NCBI RefSeq assembly: GCF_045207655.1
Contig: NZ_CP108785.1
Span: forward strand, 3,162,001-3,226,000
Direction: 5' to 3'
Origin: Embleya sp045207655
GTDB lineage: Bacteria > Actinomycetota > Actinomycetes > Streptomycetales > Streptomycetaceae
Length of the DNA stretch: 64,000 nt
Positions 34,188 through 43,365 of this stretch are shown in pieces (position 1 is the stretch's first letter; each line of letters starts with the position of its first letter). Both the position numbers and the translations under genes were made by a program. Under the pieces are notes generated by a model that ran no database searches, was not told the origin of the DNA, and was given only the letters and a program-made list of their open reading frames with translations.

Positions 34188-36491
34188 TCAGGAGATGGTC
34201 ACGTCGTCCACGAGGAACGTGGTGACGAGTGACGAGTCCTCGGAGCCCGCGAAGGTGATGGTGACCGTCTGCCCCGCGTAGGCGCTCAGGTTCACCGTGC
34301 GTTGCACGTAGGCGCCGGTGGCGCCGACGTTGGAATAGGTGGCCAGGGTGGTCGAACCGATCTTGATCTTGAGCGTGTCGTAGACCGTGTTGCCGGTTTC
34401 CCGGGTGGTGGTCTTGATCCACGCCCGCAGGTTCGGCGAACCGGCCGGGACCGTGACGTTGGCCTGGCTCAGGTTCTCCGTGGCCGTGGAGCCGTAGCCC
34501 ATCATCCACGCGTACCAGGAGCCGCCGTGCGCGGAACCCGGGTTGCTGTTGGTGATGATGTTGGCGCTTTGCGTCCAGTTGGCGGTACCCGCTTCGAAGT
34601 CACCGTTGCGGAGCGCGTTGCCGGGCGGGCCGCTGCCCACGGTCAGGGTGTACTGGGCCGTGTGCGTGGCCGAGGCGCCGGTACCGGTGACCGTGATCAC
34701 GTAGGTGCCGTTCGCCGCGTTGGCCGCCGCGGTCGCGGTCAGCGTCGAGGACGCGCCGGACTGGATCGAGTTCGGGGTCAGGGTCACGGAGACGCCGGTG
34801 GGCTGACCCGACGCGGTCAGCGCGACGGTTTGCGCCACACCGGAGGTGACGGTCGTACTCAGCGTCGACGAGACCGAGTTGCCGGCCTGTACGGTGCCCG
34901 AGTTCGGGCTGAGGGTCATCGAGAAGTCGTTTTGGCCCGGGCCGCCGGTGCAGGGCGGGTCGTTGGGTTGTGCGGGGACGCTGACGGCGTCCCAGGCGGC
35001 CTTGGTCTTGTTGAACAGGGCGCAGGTGGGGTCGAGGGTCTTGGCCGAGTTGAGGGTGGCGGTGCGGTATTTCTTGTAGGTCATGCCGCTGGTCTTGAGC
35101 AGCATGCCGCCGTAGAAGATCTTGCCGGCCTGTTGGATGCCGACCCCGGTGAGGGTGGTGTTGTTGCAGGTGGGGCTGTTGGGCTTGCCGCCGCCGGGGG
35201 TGGTGCCCTCGGCGAGGAGGTAGAACCAGTGGTTCATCGGGCCGGCCGCGGCGTGTTCCTCGGTGTTCGGGATGGAGGAGCTGTAGCAGTCCGGGTCGCC
35301 GTTGGTGGAGGGCTTGTACATGTAGCGGATCGGGCCCTGGCCGACCAGGTTGACGACTTCGCCGACGGTGTAGTCGGGGACGTCGTAGGGGGAGGGCTCG
35401 TTGGTGTAGGCCTCGGTGAGGGCGCCCATGATGTCGCCGGTGGACTCGCCGAGTCCGGGTTCGGTGCCGGCGCCGCCGGGGGTGAACTGGTCGATGCCGT
35501 GGCCGAATTCGTGGCCGATGACGTCCTGGGAGGAGATCCACTGGTTGGCCTGGTTGTGGCCGATGGTGATGGAGGAGCCGTCCCAGTAGGCGTTGAGGTC
35601 GTTGAGGCCGACCTTGACCGGCCAGCTGCCGCCGTTGCCGTTGTGTCCGTTGCGACCGAGCCAGTCGCGGAGCATGTTCCATTCCTTCTGCGCCGCGAAC
35701 ATCGCGTCGACGCAGCCGGTTTCCTTGCTGGACGCCTGGCCGTTGCCCCAGGAGTCGGTGGACTTGGTGAAGACCTGGCCGTTGCTGTAGTCCGCGCAGG
35801 TCAGGCCGGGGCGGTTCGGGTCGCGCAGGGAGTAGGAACTGCCCGAGCCGGTGGTGTCGATGGTGAGCGGGTTCGGGCCGTTCCACTGACTGTTGCCGGT
35901 GCCGGCCTTCACGTCGTCGACGGTGTCGAGCACCGTGCCCGTGCTCGCGTCGACGAAGACGTGCAGCCTGCTGGGCGCGGTCGCGGTACGACCGATCAGC
36001 ACGGTCTCCCAGGCCAACGCGCTCTTGCCGTCCTTGACCCGGACGACCAGGCGGTGCGATTCGACCTTGTCCACGGCCGCGAGTTTGGCCCTGGACGTGG
36101 TCTCGGCGGCGCCCGCGTCGATCGTGGGCGTGGTGTTGGCCGAGATGCGGGTGCTGGTGGCGGACTGGGTCGCGCGGACCCGGCCCTGGCCGTCGGCGAG
36201 CACGACGGCGTCGCCGCCGACCACCGGAATGCCCCGATAGGTGCGCTCGTAGGCGACCGAGTAGAGGCCGTTGACCCAGGGGGTCACCGCTTGGCGCTCG
36301 TAACTCTCGTCGGGACCCTTGGCGAGGGTGTCCAAGCCACTGGTCGCGGCTCGGTCGGCGGCGGAGACCGCCAGCGCCTGCGAGCCGGGAGGGGAAGGCG
36401 GATCGGCCGAAGCCGACTGCGCGGTCGTGGAGACCGCCAATCCGGCGAGTACGGCCAGAACTGTCCCGGCCGTCACCGTTTTGCGATTCAT
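34188..36491 (-). CDS. Secreted thermolysin-like metallopeptidase (M4) with C-terminal accessory domains
   Basis: A 767-residue secreted protease. Signal peptide 1-30 (ending ASADPP); FTP/PepSY propeptide about 45-200; catalytic M4 domain about 205-510 with zinc motif HEFGH (His327, Glu328, His331) and third ligand Glu349 in GLGESTGD. A beta-sandwich of Ig-like type follows (about 520-615), then a jelly-roll carbohydrate- or protein-binding-like domain opening with NGDFEAGTANW and ending in VDDVTIS. Start: ATG at 36491 after AGGAG. It probably degrades extracellular protein and supplies peptides. A hairpin follows the stop. Confidence 0.92.
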   Translation of the reverse strand: MNRKTVTAGTVLAVLAGLAVSTTAQSASADPPSPPGSQALAVSAADRAATSGLDTLAKGPDESYERQAVTPWVNGLYSVAYERTYRGIPVVGGDAVVLADGQGRVRATQSATSTRISANTTPTIDAGAAETTSRAKLAAVDKVESHRLVVRVKDGKSALAWETVLIGRTATAPSRLHVFVDASTGTVLDTVDDVKAGTGNSQWNGPNPLTIDTTGSGSSYSLRDPNRPGLTCADYSNGQVFTKSTDSWGNGQASSKETGCVDAMFAAQKEWNMLRDWLGRNGHNGNGGSWPVKVGLNDLNAYWDGSSITIGHNQANQWISSQDVIGHEFGHGIDQFTPGGAGTEPGLGESTGDIMGALTEAYTNEPSPYDVPDYTVGEVVNLVGQGPIRYMYKPSTNGDPDCYSSSIPNTEEHAAAGPMNHWFYLLAEGTTPGGGKPNSPTCNNTTLTGVGIQQAGKIFYGGMLLKTSGMTYKKYRTATLNSAKTLDPTCALFNKTKAAWDAVSVPAQPNDPPCTGGPGQNDFSMTLSPNSGTVQAGNSVSSTLSTTVTSGVAQTVALTASGQPTGVSVTLTPNSIQSGASSTLTATAAANAANGTYVITVTGTGASATHTAQYTLTVGSGPPGNALRNGDFEAGTANWTQSANIITNSNPGSAHGGSWYAWMMGYGSTATENLSQANVTVPAGSPNLRAWIKTTTRETGNTVYDTLKIKIGSTTLATYSNVGATGAYVQRTVNLSAYAGQTVTITFAGSEDSSLVTTFLVDDVTIS

Positions 36492-36732
36492 CGAGGCTCC
36501 TCGAGTGGAAGGTAGACCTCGACCACGAATCCGGCCTTCGCGATGCGTGTCCGCAAGGTGAGCGAACCGCCGACGCGCCTGGCCGCCGGGTTCGTGCCCG
36601 ATCGGCACACGTTCACACGGTCTGCCCGTTCCGTTCAATGCGCGCTCGAAGAGCCGGCAAAATCTGTCAAACTCCGTGCCACGCAGGTGAGTTGCCTACA
36701 GCGGAGAATGGTTCCGGGAGTCGGTCGACGGG

Positions 36733-36785
36733 GCTGCCCGGCACCCGGTGCGGCGACCGGAGAGGCGCATCGGGTGCCGGGCAGC
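36733..36785 (-). terminator. Hairpin terminator of the CocE-like gene
   Basis: A 20-bp stem with one G-T mismatch (GCTGCCCGGCACCCGGTGCG against its complement) and a 13-base loop lies about 100 bases beyond the CocE-like stop. In 36492-36732 no gene is seen; TGTCAA at 36665-36670 would be a -35 TTGACA for the peptidase gene, without a clear -10. Confidence 0.65.
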
Positions 36786-36813
36786 AGGCGCGAACGACTC
36801 GCCTGGAGGCCGT

Positions 36814-36893
36814 GATCGACTCATCGAGAGGTTGCGACCGGCTCACCGAGAGGCCGCGATCGGCTCACCGAGAGGTCACGATCAGCTCACCGG
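36814..36893. repeat. 22-bp tandem repeat, about 3.6 copies
   Basis: Units like GATCGGCTCACCGAGAGGTC repeat every 22 bases at 36814, 36836, 36858 and 36880. The last partial copy overlaps the final codons and stop of the CocE-like gene, so the array may have grown from the gene's 3' end. Confidence 0.75.
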
Positions 36894-38519
36894 AAGATCC
36901 AGGTAGGACGGATCCTCGTCGGAGGGGGAGACCGTGATCGTGGTGCCCGCGACGGGGGCCGCACCGTAGAACGGGTCGTAGGTGTCCAGCACGAGCAGTA
37001 CCCGGTGGCCGGCCGGGACGTTGTAACCGGTGGCCTGGAGGTCGATGTCCAGGGTGACCAGCCGTTCCGCCTCGCCCTCGGGGCCGGTGAACGGCGCGTG
37101 CGTGATGATGTGGGCGTTGCCGTCGGCGTCGACGTCGAAGAGGTGTGCGATCACCGTCGGGGTCGGCCCCTCGATCGTGTAAGTCACCCGCAGTCGAGGC
37201 ACGCCCCGCAGTTTCACCGCCACGGGTAGCGGTGCGGTTGCCCATACGCCCGCGTGCGACCGGTCGATCTCGTTGGTCGGGTAGACCTTGGGGAAGCCGG
37301 CCATCTCCGGGTAGCCGGAGAAGATGATCTTGTTTGCGACGGTGGCCGGGGTGTCGGCGCCGGACCGGAAGACGATGTCCGCGTCGCCGCCCGGCTTGTC
37401 GGTGAGCGTGCCGTCGCCGCCGTTCTGTGGGCCGGACAGGTACAGCCGTTCGGTGCGCCCGGTGACCGCGCCCCACGTGGGCTGCTCTTCGATCGGGCCC
37501 TTCCACATGATCTGCGTGACGACCTCGCCCTCGGCGTCGATGCCGTTGGCGACGCCCTTGAGGTGGTGGTCGAACCACCGGTGCGCGTCCTCCCAGATCC
37601 GGTTCGGCAGCCCGACGATGCCGGGCGATTCCGGTCCCGAGTGGTCGCCGATGGACAACAGGAGGCGCTTGGGGCCGGTCAGCGCGTTGAACATCTTCAA
37701 CGTCTGGTTGGTGGGGAACAGCGTCTCGTGCCACGCGTTCGCGAACAGGATCGGCACGCCGCGTTCGTTGAGCTTTCCGACGCGGTCGTACGGGGAGCGC
37801 GGTACCGCCCAGTCCAGCGCCGGTTGCGGGTCCGGGTTGGTCAGTACGTCCCGGAACGCCTGCTGTGTCGTCTCGCTGAGCCGGGCGTCGGCGGCGGCAC
37901 CCAGGAGCGTGGACACCGCGGCCAGGTGCCGGGTGCCGTTCTCGAAGAACGCCTCGCCCAGATCGCCCCAGGTGCTCAGGGCCACCACCGCGCCCACCTT
38001 GGGCTCCTCGGCGGCGACCAACTGGCTGATGCCCGATCCGTACGAGTCTCCGATGAAGCCGACGCCGGTCAACTCGCCCGCGACCAGGCCCTCCACGAAG
38101 GCGATCGCCGCCTGACCGTCCTGGATGTCCTCGAGGCCGGCCACCTCGACCTCACCCTGGGAGTTGCCGAACCCACGCGCGGTGTAGGCCAGTACGTGGT
38201 AGCCCTTGAGCGCGAAGCGGGTGGCCTGCACCGCGTAGACGACCCAGCCCAGGTTCACCCACGGCGAGGGCATCACGATCAGCGGTCGGGGTCGGCCGTC
38301 CCGGTGCAGCCAGAGTGCGCCGTCCAACTCGTCGCCTCCCGCGCCGGGCACGCCGACCTTGCTGAACTCCACCTGTGCCCGGGTCTCCTCGACCTCGGCC
38401 ACGCGCGCGGGGGCGAGTCGACCGGTGTTCCCGGTCTCCAGTGCTTCGACGACCTGCGTCAAGGTCGCCTCGTCCAGTTCGGGGTAGAGGCTGGTCGGCT
38501 GCGGTTCCTGAGAACTCAC
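36882..38519 (-). CDS. CocE/NonD family alpha/beta hydrolase
   Basis: A 545-residue hydrolase of the X-Pro dipeptidyl-peptidase (S15)/cocaine esterase group. The nucleophile elbow GDSYGSG has Ser159. A candidate Asp lies in the FANAWHETLFP region, and His in GDHSG. The C-terminal jelly-roll domain (about 370-545) with YNVPAGHRVLLVLDTYDP is typical. No signal peptide. Start: GTG at 38519 after GGAAGG; an earlier in-frame ATG has no ribosome site. It is divergent from a carboxylesterase gene with 225 bases between. It may act on esters or peptides; the substrate is unknown. Confidence 0.85.
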   Translation of the reverse strand: MSSQEPQPTSLYPELDEATLTQVVEALETGNTGRLAPARVAEVEETRAQVEFSKVGVPGAGGDELDGALWLHRDGRPRPLIVMPSPWVNLGWVVYAVQATRFALKGYHVLAYTARGFGNSQGEVEVAGLEDIQDGQAAIAFVEGLVAGELTGVGFIGDSYGSGISQLVAAEEPKVGAVVALSTWGDLGEAFFENGTRHLAAVSTLLGAAADARLSETTQQAFRDVLTNPDPQPALDWAVPRSPYDRVGKLNERGVPILFANAWHETLFPTNQTLKMFNALTGPKRLLLSIGDHSGPESPGIVGLPNRIWEDAHRWFDHHLKGVANGIDAEGEVVTQIMWKGPIEEQPTWGAVTGRTERLYLSGPQNGGDGTLTDKPGGDADIVFRSGADTPATVANKIIFSGYPEMAGFPKVYPTNEIDRSHAGVWATAPLPVAVKLRGVPRLRVTYTIEGPTPTVIAHLFDVDADGNAHIITHAPFTGPEGEAERLVTLDIDLQATGYNVPAGHRVLLVLDTYDPFYGAAPVAGTTITVSPSDEDPSYLDLPVS

Positions 38520-38744
38520 GTCGGTTCCTTCCCACTTCGTCGCTCGTGCGGACGAGGCCGACACCCCGCCATGATCGCGGTGAGTGGCGGCTCGAAAACA
38601 CAGTGTCATCGAATCCTGTTTCACGACGGGAGAATGGGAGGAAAATCCGAAGTGGGAAACAACCATTCCGGTGTGCCGACCCCTTCGCTACCCTCGCCCG
38701 ATCCGGCAATCGTCGAGCGGGGCTCCCCGCGGATCGGATGGCCC

Positions 38745-40208
38745 ATGAAGAACGTTTCCCCGGACGACGCGTCCGGGCGCCCGACGGTGTCGATCTCCGC
38801 CGGACGGGTGTGCGGTACCACCGCGGACGGCGTGCGTCGTTTCCTCGGCATCCCGTACGCCGCCCCGCCGGTGGGCCGGAGACGGTTCGACCGGCCGGCC
38901 CCGCATCCGGGGTGGGCGGACGTGCGCGACGCCGGTTCGATGGGGGCGACCGCGCCCCAGGCGCCGTATCGGGGCGCCCTGGGCGACCTGCTGCCGACGG
39001 TGGTGGTCGAGGGCGACGAATACCTGAACCTGAACATCTGGGCACCGGCCGACGCGGCCGCTCTTCCGGTCATGGTGTGGGTGCACGGCGGATCACTCGC
39101 GCACGGCGCCAACGCGCTGCCCGGGTACGACGGTTCCGCCTTCGCCCGGGACGGCGTGGTGTTCGTGGCGCTGAACTACCGGCTGGCCTCCGAGGGCTTC
39201 TCGGTGTTGGCGGGCGCGCCGCTCAATCTCGGACTGGCCGACGTGCTCGCCGCGCTGCGCTGGGTGCGCGCCGAGATCGCGGCCTTCGGCGGCGACCCCG
39301 AACAGGTCACCGTGTTCGGCGAGTCCGCCGGATCGATCCTGCTGGGTGCGCTGGTCGCCCACCCGGAGGCCGCGTCGTTGTTCGGTCGGGCGATTCTGCA
39401 GAGTGGGATGCCCGGCGCGCTCCCGCCCGAGGGCGCCGGCCGGATCACCCGCCTGGTGGCCAAGCGACTGGGTCGCGCGGCCACCCGGGAGGCGTTCGCG
39501 GACGTGCCCGCGGCCGAACTGGTCGCGGCCGAACAGGCCGTCACCGCCGGCGGCTCGCCGATGACCGGTGGCCCCGGATTCACCATGGCCGTCGAAGCGG
39601 ACCTGGTGCCGGTCGAGCCGATGGCGGCGCTGTTGGCCGGCGCGGGGTCGGACATCACGCTGCTGCTCGGCTCGAACACCGAGGAATACCGGCTGTGGTT
39701 CGTGCCCACGGGGATGCCGGCCCGGGTCGGGGCACTGCTGTTCGCGGGTGCGCGGCTCAAATTCCGGATCGGACGCCGGATTCTGGCCGCGTATCGGGCC
39801 AACCGGCCGGGCGCCTCGCGCGGTGAACTGCTCGGCACGCTGGTCGGCGACCTGCTGCTGCGACTGCCGATCAACCGGGTCGCGGACGCCCGACTGGATC
39901 ACGACGCGTCCACCTACGTCTACGAGTTCGGTTGGCGCAGCCCGGTCCGGGACCTGGGCGCGGCGCACGCGATGGAACTGCCCTTCGTCTTCGACGGCCT
40001 CGCGACGCCCGACTGGCGCGCCCTCACCGGCGACGCGGCGCCGCAGCGGCTGGCCGACGACATGCACGCGGCGTGGGTACGGTTCGCCAAGACCGGCGAC
40101 CCGGGCTGGGAGCCGTGGGACGCCCGGCGCCCGGTACGGGTGTTCGACCATCCCGAGGTCCGCACGGTGCTCGCCCCGCGCGAGGACGAGCGGGCCGTCT
40201 GGCCCTGA
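38745..40208 (+). CDS. Type B carboxylesterase
   Basis: A 487-residue alpha/beta hydrolase of the carboxylesterase/para-nitrobenzyl esterase family. N-terminal RRFLGIPYAAPPVGRRRF, oxyanion WVHGGSLAHG, nucleophile GESAGS with Ser194, LLGSNTEEYRLW near the acidic residue, and a late AHAMELPFVFD histidine segment are all present. No signal peptide. Start: ATG at 38745 with GGATGG upstream. A GC-rich imperfect hairpin follows the stop at about 40210-40250. Confidence 0.88.
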   Translation: MKNVSPDDASGRPTVSISAGRVCGTTADGVRRFLGIPYAAPPVGRRRFDRPAPHPGWADVRDAGSMGATAPQAPYRGALGDLLPTVVVEGDEYLNLNIWAPADAAALPVMVWVHGGSLAHGANALPGYDGSAFARDGVVFVALNYRLASEGFSVLAGAPLNLGLADVLAALRWVRAEIAAFGGDPEQVTVFGESAGSILLGALVAHPEAASLFGRAILQSGMPGALPPEGAGRITRLVAKRLGRAATREAFADVPAAELVAAEQAVTAGGSPMTGGPGFTMAVEADLVPVEPMAALLAGAGSDITLLLGSNTEEYRLWFVPTGMPARVGALLFAGARLKFRIGRRILAAYRANRPGASRGELLGTLVGDLLLRLPINRVADARLDHDASTYVYEFGWRSPVRDLGAAHAMELPFVFDGLATPDWRALTGDAAPQRLADDMHAAWVRFAKTGDPGWEPWDARRPVRVFDHPEVRTVLAPREDERAVWP

Positions 40209-40262
40209 CCGGCGGGCCCGGCCGGGTCCATTCCCGGGCCGGCCGGCGGGGTGTCGCGTCCT

Positions 40263-41306
40263 TCATCCCAGGGCGCGACGCACGGCCGCGTGTGGCAGCG
40301 CGAACGCCTTGTGCCCGGACGGCGCGTGCACCGTCTCGGCGGCCAACAGGGCGTCCAGTACCGCCTCCTCGATGGCGTCCATCGTCGCGGCGAAGACCGT
40401 GTCCAGCAGCGCCGAGGGCAGCGGCTCGGCGGCGCGCGCGGGCGCGGTGGAGAAGGCCACCGCGTAGTCGCCGCTGCCGTGCGCGAACGCGGCCCCGACC
40501 CGGGCCAGACCGAACACACCGCGCCCGGCGATCCGGGTCAACTCGCGTGTGGAGCAGGGCAGATCGGTGGCGACCACGACCACGCACGAGCCCTGCCCGC
40601 GGGCCGGCCCGGCGGTCGGCAGACCCAGCGTGGCCGGGCGCAACACCTGCCCGCCCAGCCGTAGTTCGCCGGACATGTTGGCCTGCACCAGCACGCCCAC
40701 GGTCGCCTCGCCGGTGTCCGTGGGCACCCGGCGCGACGCGGTGCCGATGCCGGCCTTGTAGCCCAGCGCGCACGCGCCGGTGCCGCCGCCCACACTGCCT
40801 TGCGGTACCGGCCCGGTCGAGGCGGTGTCCAGTGCCGCGTACACGTGCGCCGCGGTCACCCGGCGTGGTCGGTTCCGGGACAGCCACGTGTCGTCGATCT
40901 CGCCGACCACCGGCAGCACCGAGGTGAGCGGCGGGTCGGCCCGCTCCCGCAGCCAGGTCGACAGGGCGTTCGCGACGGGGAAGGTGGACAGCTTGGAGGT
41001 GAGCAGCAACGGGGTCTCCAACGCGCCCGGTTCCACCGATCGGCCGGCGCCGACGAACCTCCCGTGGCCGTTGCCGACGAACTGCCCGGCCCGCAATGGG
41101 CCGTGACTGCCCAGCGCGTCGGGCACGATCGCGGTCACTCCCGAGTACAACCCCTCCCGGGGGTCGCGCAGCGTGGTGTGCCCCACCCGCACGCCCGGGA
41201 CGTCGGTGAGCGCGTTTTACGTCCCGGGAGCGAGCGGGCCCGGCGCGTGGCCGAAGTCGCGGATGCGCGGGCGCGGCTTCGCAGGGTCCGTCGCGAGCTC
41301 GGTCAT
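40263..41306 (-). pseudogene. P1-family aminopeptidase (DmpA/BapA-like) interrupted by an in-frame TAA
   Basis: Reading from ATG at 41306 gives RPRIRDFGHAPGPLAPGT, then a TAA at 41219-41217, then NALTDVPGVRVGHTTL and the rest of a DmpA-like Ntn hydrolase in the same frame to 40263. The self-cleavage site region (GQGSCVVVVATD) and GSGDYAVAFST are intact. DmpA-type enzymes remove N-terminal residues, including D-Ala. The stop falls where homologues have a residue between Thr and Asn; TAC to TAA would explain it. A GTG at 41192 could restart translation but has no ribosome site and would lose 38 residues. Sequencing error is possible. Confidence 0.75.
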
Positions 41307-41540
41307 GGTGGCTCCGGATGTCGTTTCCGCCGGCATTCGCATGCCGTCACTCTCCGCTTTGCCCGTCGTGGGCCGCACCGTCGTCGCGGACGAAAGTTCG
41401 GACCCGCCTCGGGTGGGCCACACCAACCCCGGGCGGTCCTCGCGCCTGGTCGGCGGGGGCCCGCGCGCTCTATAGGCTGACCACCCACAAACCACCCACT
41501 GGCGCCGGAGAGCGGCACCGACACGGTTGAGGGTGCACCG

Positions 41541-42272
41541 ATGAGCGCGCGTTTCGAGGAACTCGACTGGCGGCCGACGCCGATGGGCGAGATCAGTCTG
41601 CGCCGCAGGCGGGATCCGGCCACGGGCGAGGACGTGTACGAGGTCAAGCTCGGCGACGAGTTCCTGATGTCCAGCCTGTTCACGGCGGGCGAGATCGCGC
41701 TGACCCGACTGGGCCTGGCCGACCTGCCGGACGCCGAACTCGACGTCGTGGTGGGCGGGCTCGGGCTCGGGTACACCGCCCGGGCGGCGCTGGAGGATCC
41801 ACGCGTGCGCAGCCTGATCGTGGTGGACGCGCTCGGCGAGGTGATCGACTGGCACCGGCGCGGGCTGGTGCCGCTGGGCGCGGGGCTGGCCGGCGATCCG
41901 CGCTGTCGGCTGGTCCTCGGCGACTTCTTCGCGATGGCCGGCGACCCTCGCGGGTGGGATGCGCAGGCGCCCGGCCGGCGCTTCCACGCCATCCTGCTGG
42001 ACGTCGACCACTCGCCGCGGCACGTGCTGCATCCCAGCCACGCCGCGCTCTACCGGCCCGCCGGGCTGCGCGCGCTGGCCGATCGGCTGCATCCGGACGG
42101 CGTCTTCGCCCTGTGGTCGAACGACCCGCCGGACCACGAGTTCGGCGCGGTGCTCGCCGAGGTGTTCCCCGCCTCGGCCGCGCACGTGGTCGACTTCGAC
42201 AACCCGCTCCAGGGCGGTACGGCGACCAACACCGTGTACGTGGCGCGCAAGGCGGGCGACCCCGCGTCCTGA
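41541..42272 (+). CDS. Spermidine synthase-like protein
   Basis: A 243-residue protein with a Rossmann-type aminopropyltransferase/methyltransferase fold: an N-terminal strand region (PMGEISLRRRRDP), the glycine-rich VVVGGLGLGYTARAAL, SLIVVDALGEVI and LGDFFAMAG. The catalytic-position sequence is LLDVDHSPRHVL, where true spermidine synthases have a D-x-x-D polyamine site, so the activity is uncertain. A -10-like TATAGG at 41471 lies upstream. A hairpin terminator separates it from the convergent serine hydrolase gene. Confidence 0.78.
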   Translation: MSARFEELDWRPTPMGEISLRRRRDPATGEDVYEVKLGDEFLMSSLFTAGEIALTRLGLADLPDAELDVVVGGLGLGYTARAALEDPRVRSLIVVDALGEVIDWHRRGLVPLGAGLAGDPRCRLVLGDFFAMAGDPRGWDAQAPGRRFHAILLDVDHSPRHVLHPSHAALYRPAGLRALADRLHPDGVFALWSNDPPDHEFGAVLAEVFPASAAHVVDFDNPLQGGTATNTVYVARKAGDPAS

Positions 42273-42363
42273 CCCGGCGGGACGGCGGACCGGGTCGGGA
42301 CGCGGGGTACGGGGCGTGTCCCCGGACCCCACCGGGTCAGTACCGGGGTGCGAGGACACGCGG

Positions 42364-42408
42364 GGTGCCGCGCCCGGCGACAGGGCACGAGTCGCCGGGC
42401 GCGGCACC
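42364..42408. terminator. Bidirectional hairpin terminator
   Basis: A perfect 18-bp stem (GGTGCCGCGCCCGGCGAC and its complement) with a nine-base loop lies between two convergent genes, two bases from the stop of the minus-strand one. Confidence 0.85.
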
Positions 42409-42410
42409 GC

Positions 42411-43313
42411 TCAGGCGCGCAGGTGGTCGATGGCGACGCGGGCGGCCAGGCCGATCGCGGCGTCGGCCCGGGGCAGGCGGAAGCCCATCGACTCCGAACG
42501 CAGGAAGACGCCGACGGCGTAGCGCTTGCCGTCGGGGTACTCGACGACCCCGGCCTCGTTGCGCACACCCCACAGGGTGCCGGTCTTGCCGGACACCCGG
42601 ATCTCGTCCTCGAAGCCGGAGGAGAGCCGGTGCGGCCAGATCTGCCGGCCCATGATCTCGCGCACCTCGGCGCAGGCCTCGGCGGGCCCGGCCTCGTCCC
42701 GCCAGATGGCGGCGAGCAGCTTGGTGATCTCGCGCGGGGTGGTCGAGGCGGTGCGCTCGGGGTCGCGCACGGTCAGCATGCGCATGCGGTCCGGGGTGAC
42801 CCGGGCGAGTTGCTCCTCGACGTCCTCGGCCGTCGGGTCGATGCCCAGGTCGGTCACCACGCTGGAGAGCAGTTCCTTGCAGCCGGTGACCGCGGTGGCG
42901 CGGCAGTCCAATTCGTCCAGCGTGGCCCGCACGTTCTCCCGGCCGACCAGGCCGAGCACGACGTCGGTGGCCGCGTTGTCGCTCATGGTCATCATCATCG
43001 CGGCGAGGTCGCGCGCGCTCATCTCCACGTCGTGCACGCAGCCGTCGGTGCCGATGCCGTCGCCTGCCTTGTCGGCGTCGGTGACCACGTGCCGCCCGGC
43101 CCGGTCCAGCCGGCCCGAGGCCGCCTGGCGCGCGTACTCCAACGCGATCGGGATCTTGAAGACCGAGGCGAGCACGACCTTGTGATCGGACCCGTAACAG
43201 ACCTCGTCGTCGCCGTCGAGGTCGCGTACGTGCAGGAAGCCCTCGACCTCGGCCGCGTCGAAGACGGCGCGGATGCTCTTCGCCGGCTCGACCGGATCCT
43301 GGTCGGTGATCAT
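42411..43313 (-). CDS. Class A beta-lactamase-like serine hydrolase
   Basis: A 300-residue protein with all three penicillin-binding-fold motifs: Ser50-x-x-Lys53 (SVFK), Ser111-Asp112-Asn113 (SDN) and Lys243-Thr-Gly (KTG). The omega-loop Glu pattern of true class A enzymes (ExxLN) is not clear, and there is no signal peptide. A cytoplasmic D-peptide or amide hydrolase is therefore likelier than a resistance enzyme; this is inference. It is downstream of the DppA-like gene on the same strand (52 bases apart), in a locus for D-amino acid peptides. Confidence 0.8.
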   Translation of the reverse strand: MITDQDPVEPAKSIRAVFDAAEVEGFLHVRDLDGDDEVCYGSDHKVVLASVFKIPIALEYARQAASGRLDRAGRHVVTDADKAGDGIGTDGCVHDVEMSARDLAAMMMTMSDNAATDVVLGLVGRENVRATLDELDCRATAVTGCKELLSSVVTDLGIDPTAEDVEEQLARVTPDRMRMLTVRDPERTASTTPREITKLLAAIWRDEAGPAEACAEVREIMGRQIWPHRLSSGFEDEIRVSGKTGTLWGVRNEAGVVEYPDGKRYAVGVFLRSESMGFRLPRADAAIGLAARVAIDHLRA

Positions 43314-43365
43314 GTTCGCTCCGTGGGGGTGGTCGGGTGGCCCCGAAGGGCCCGACGGGGTGTGT

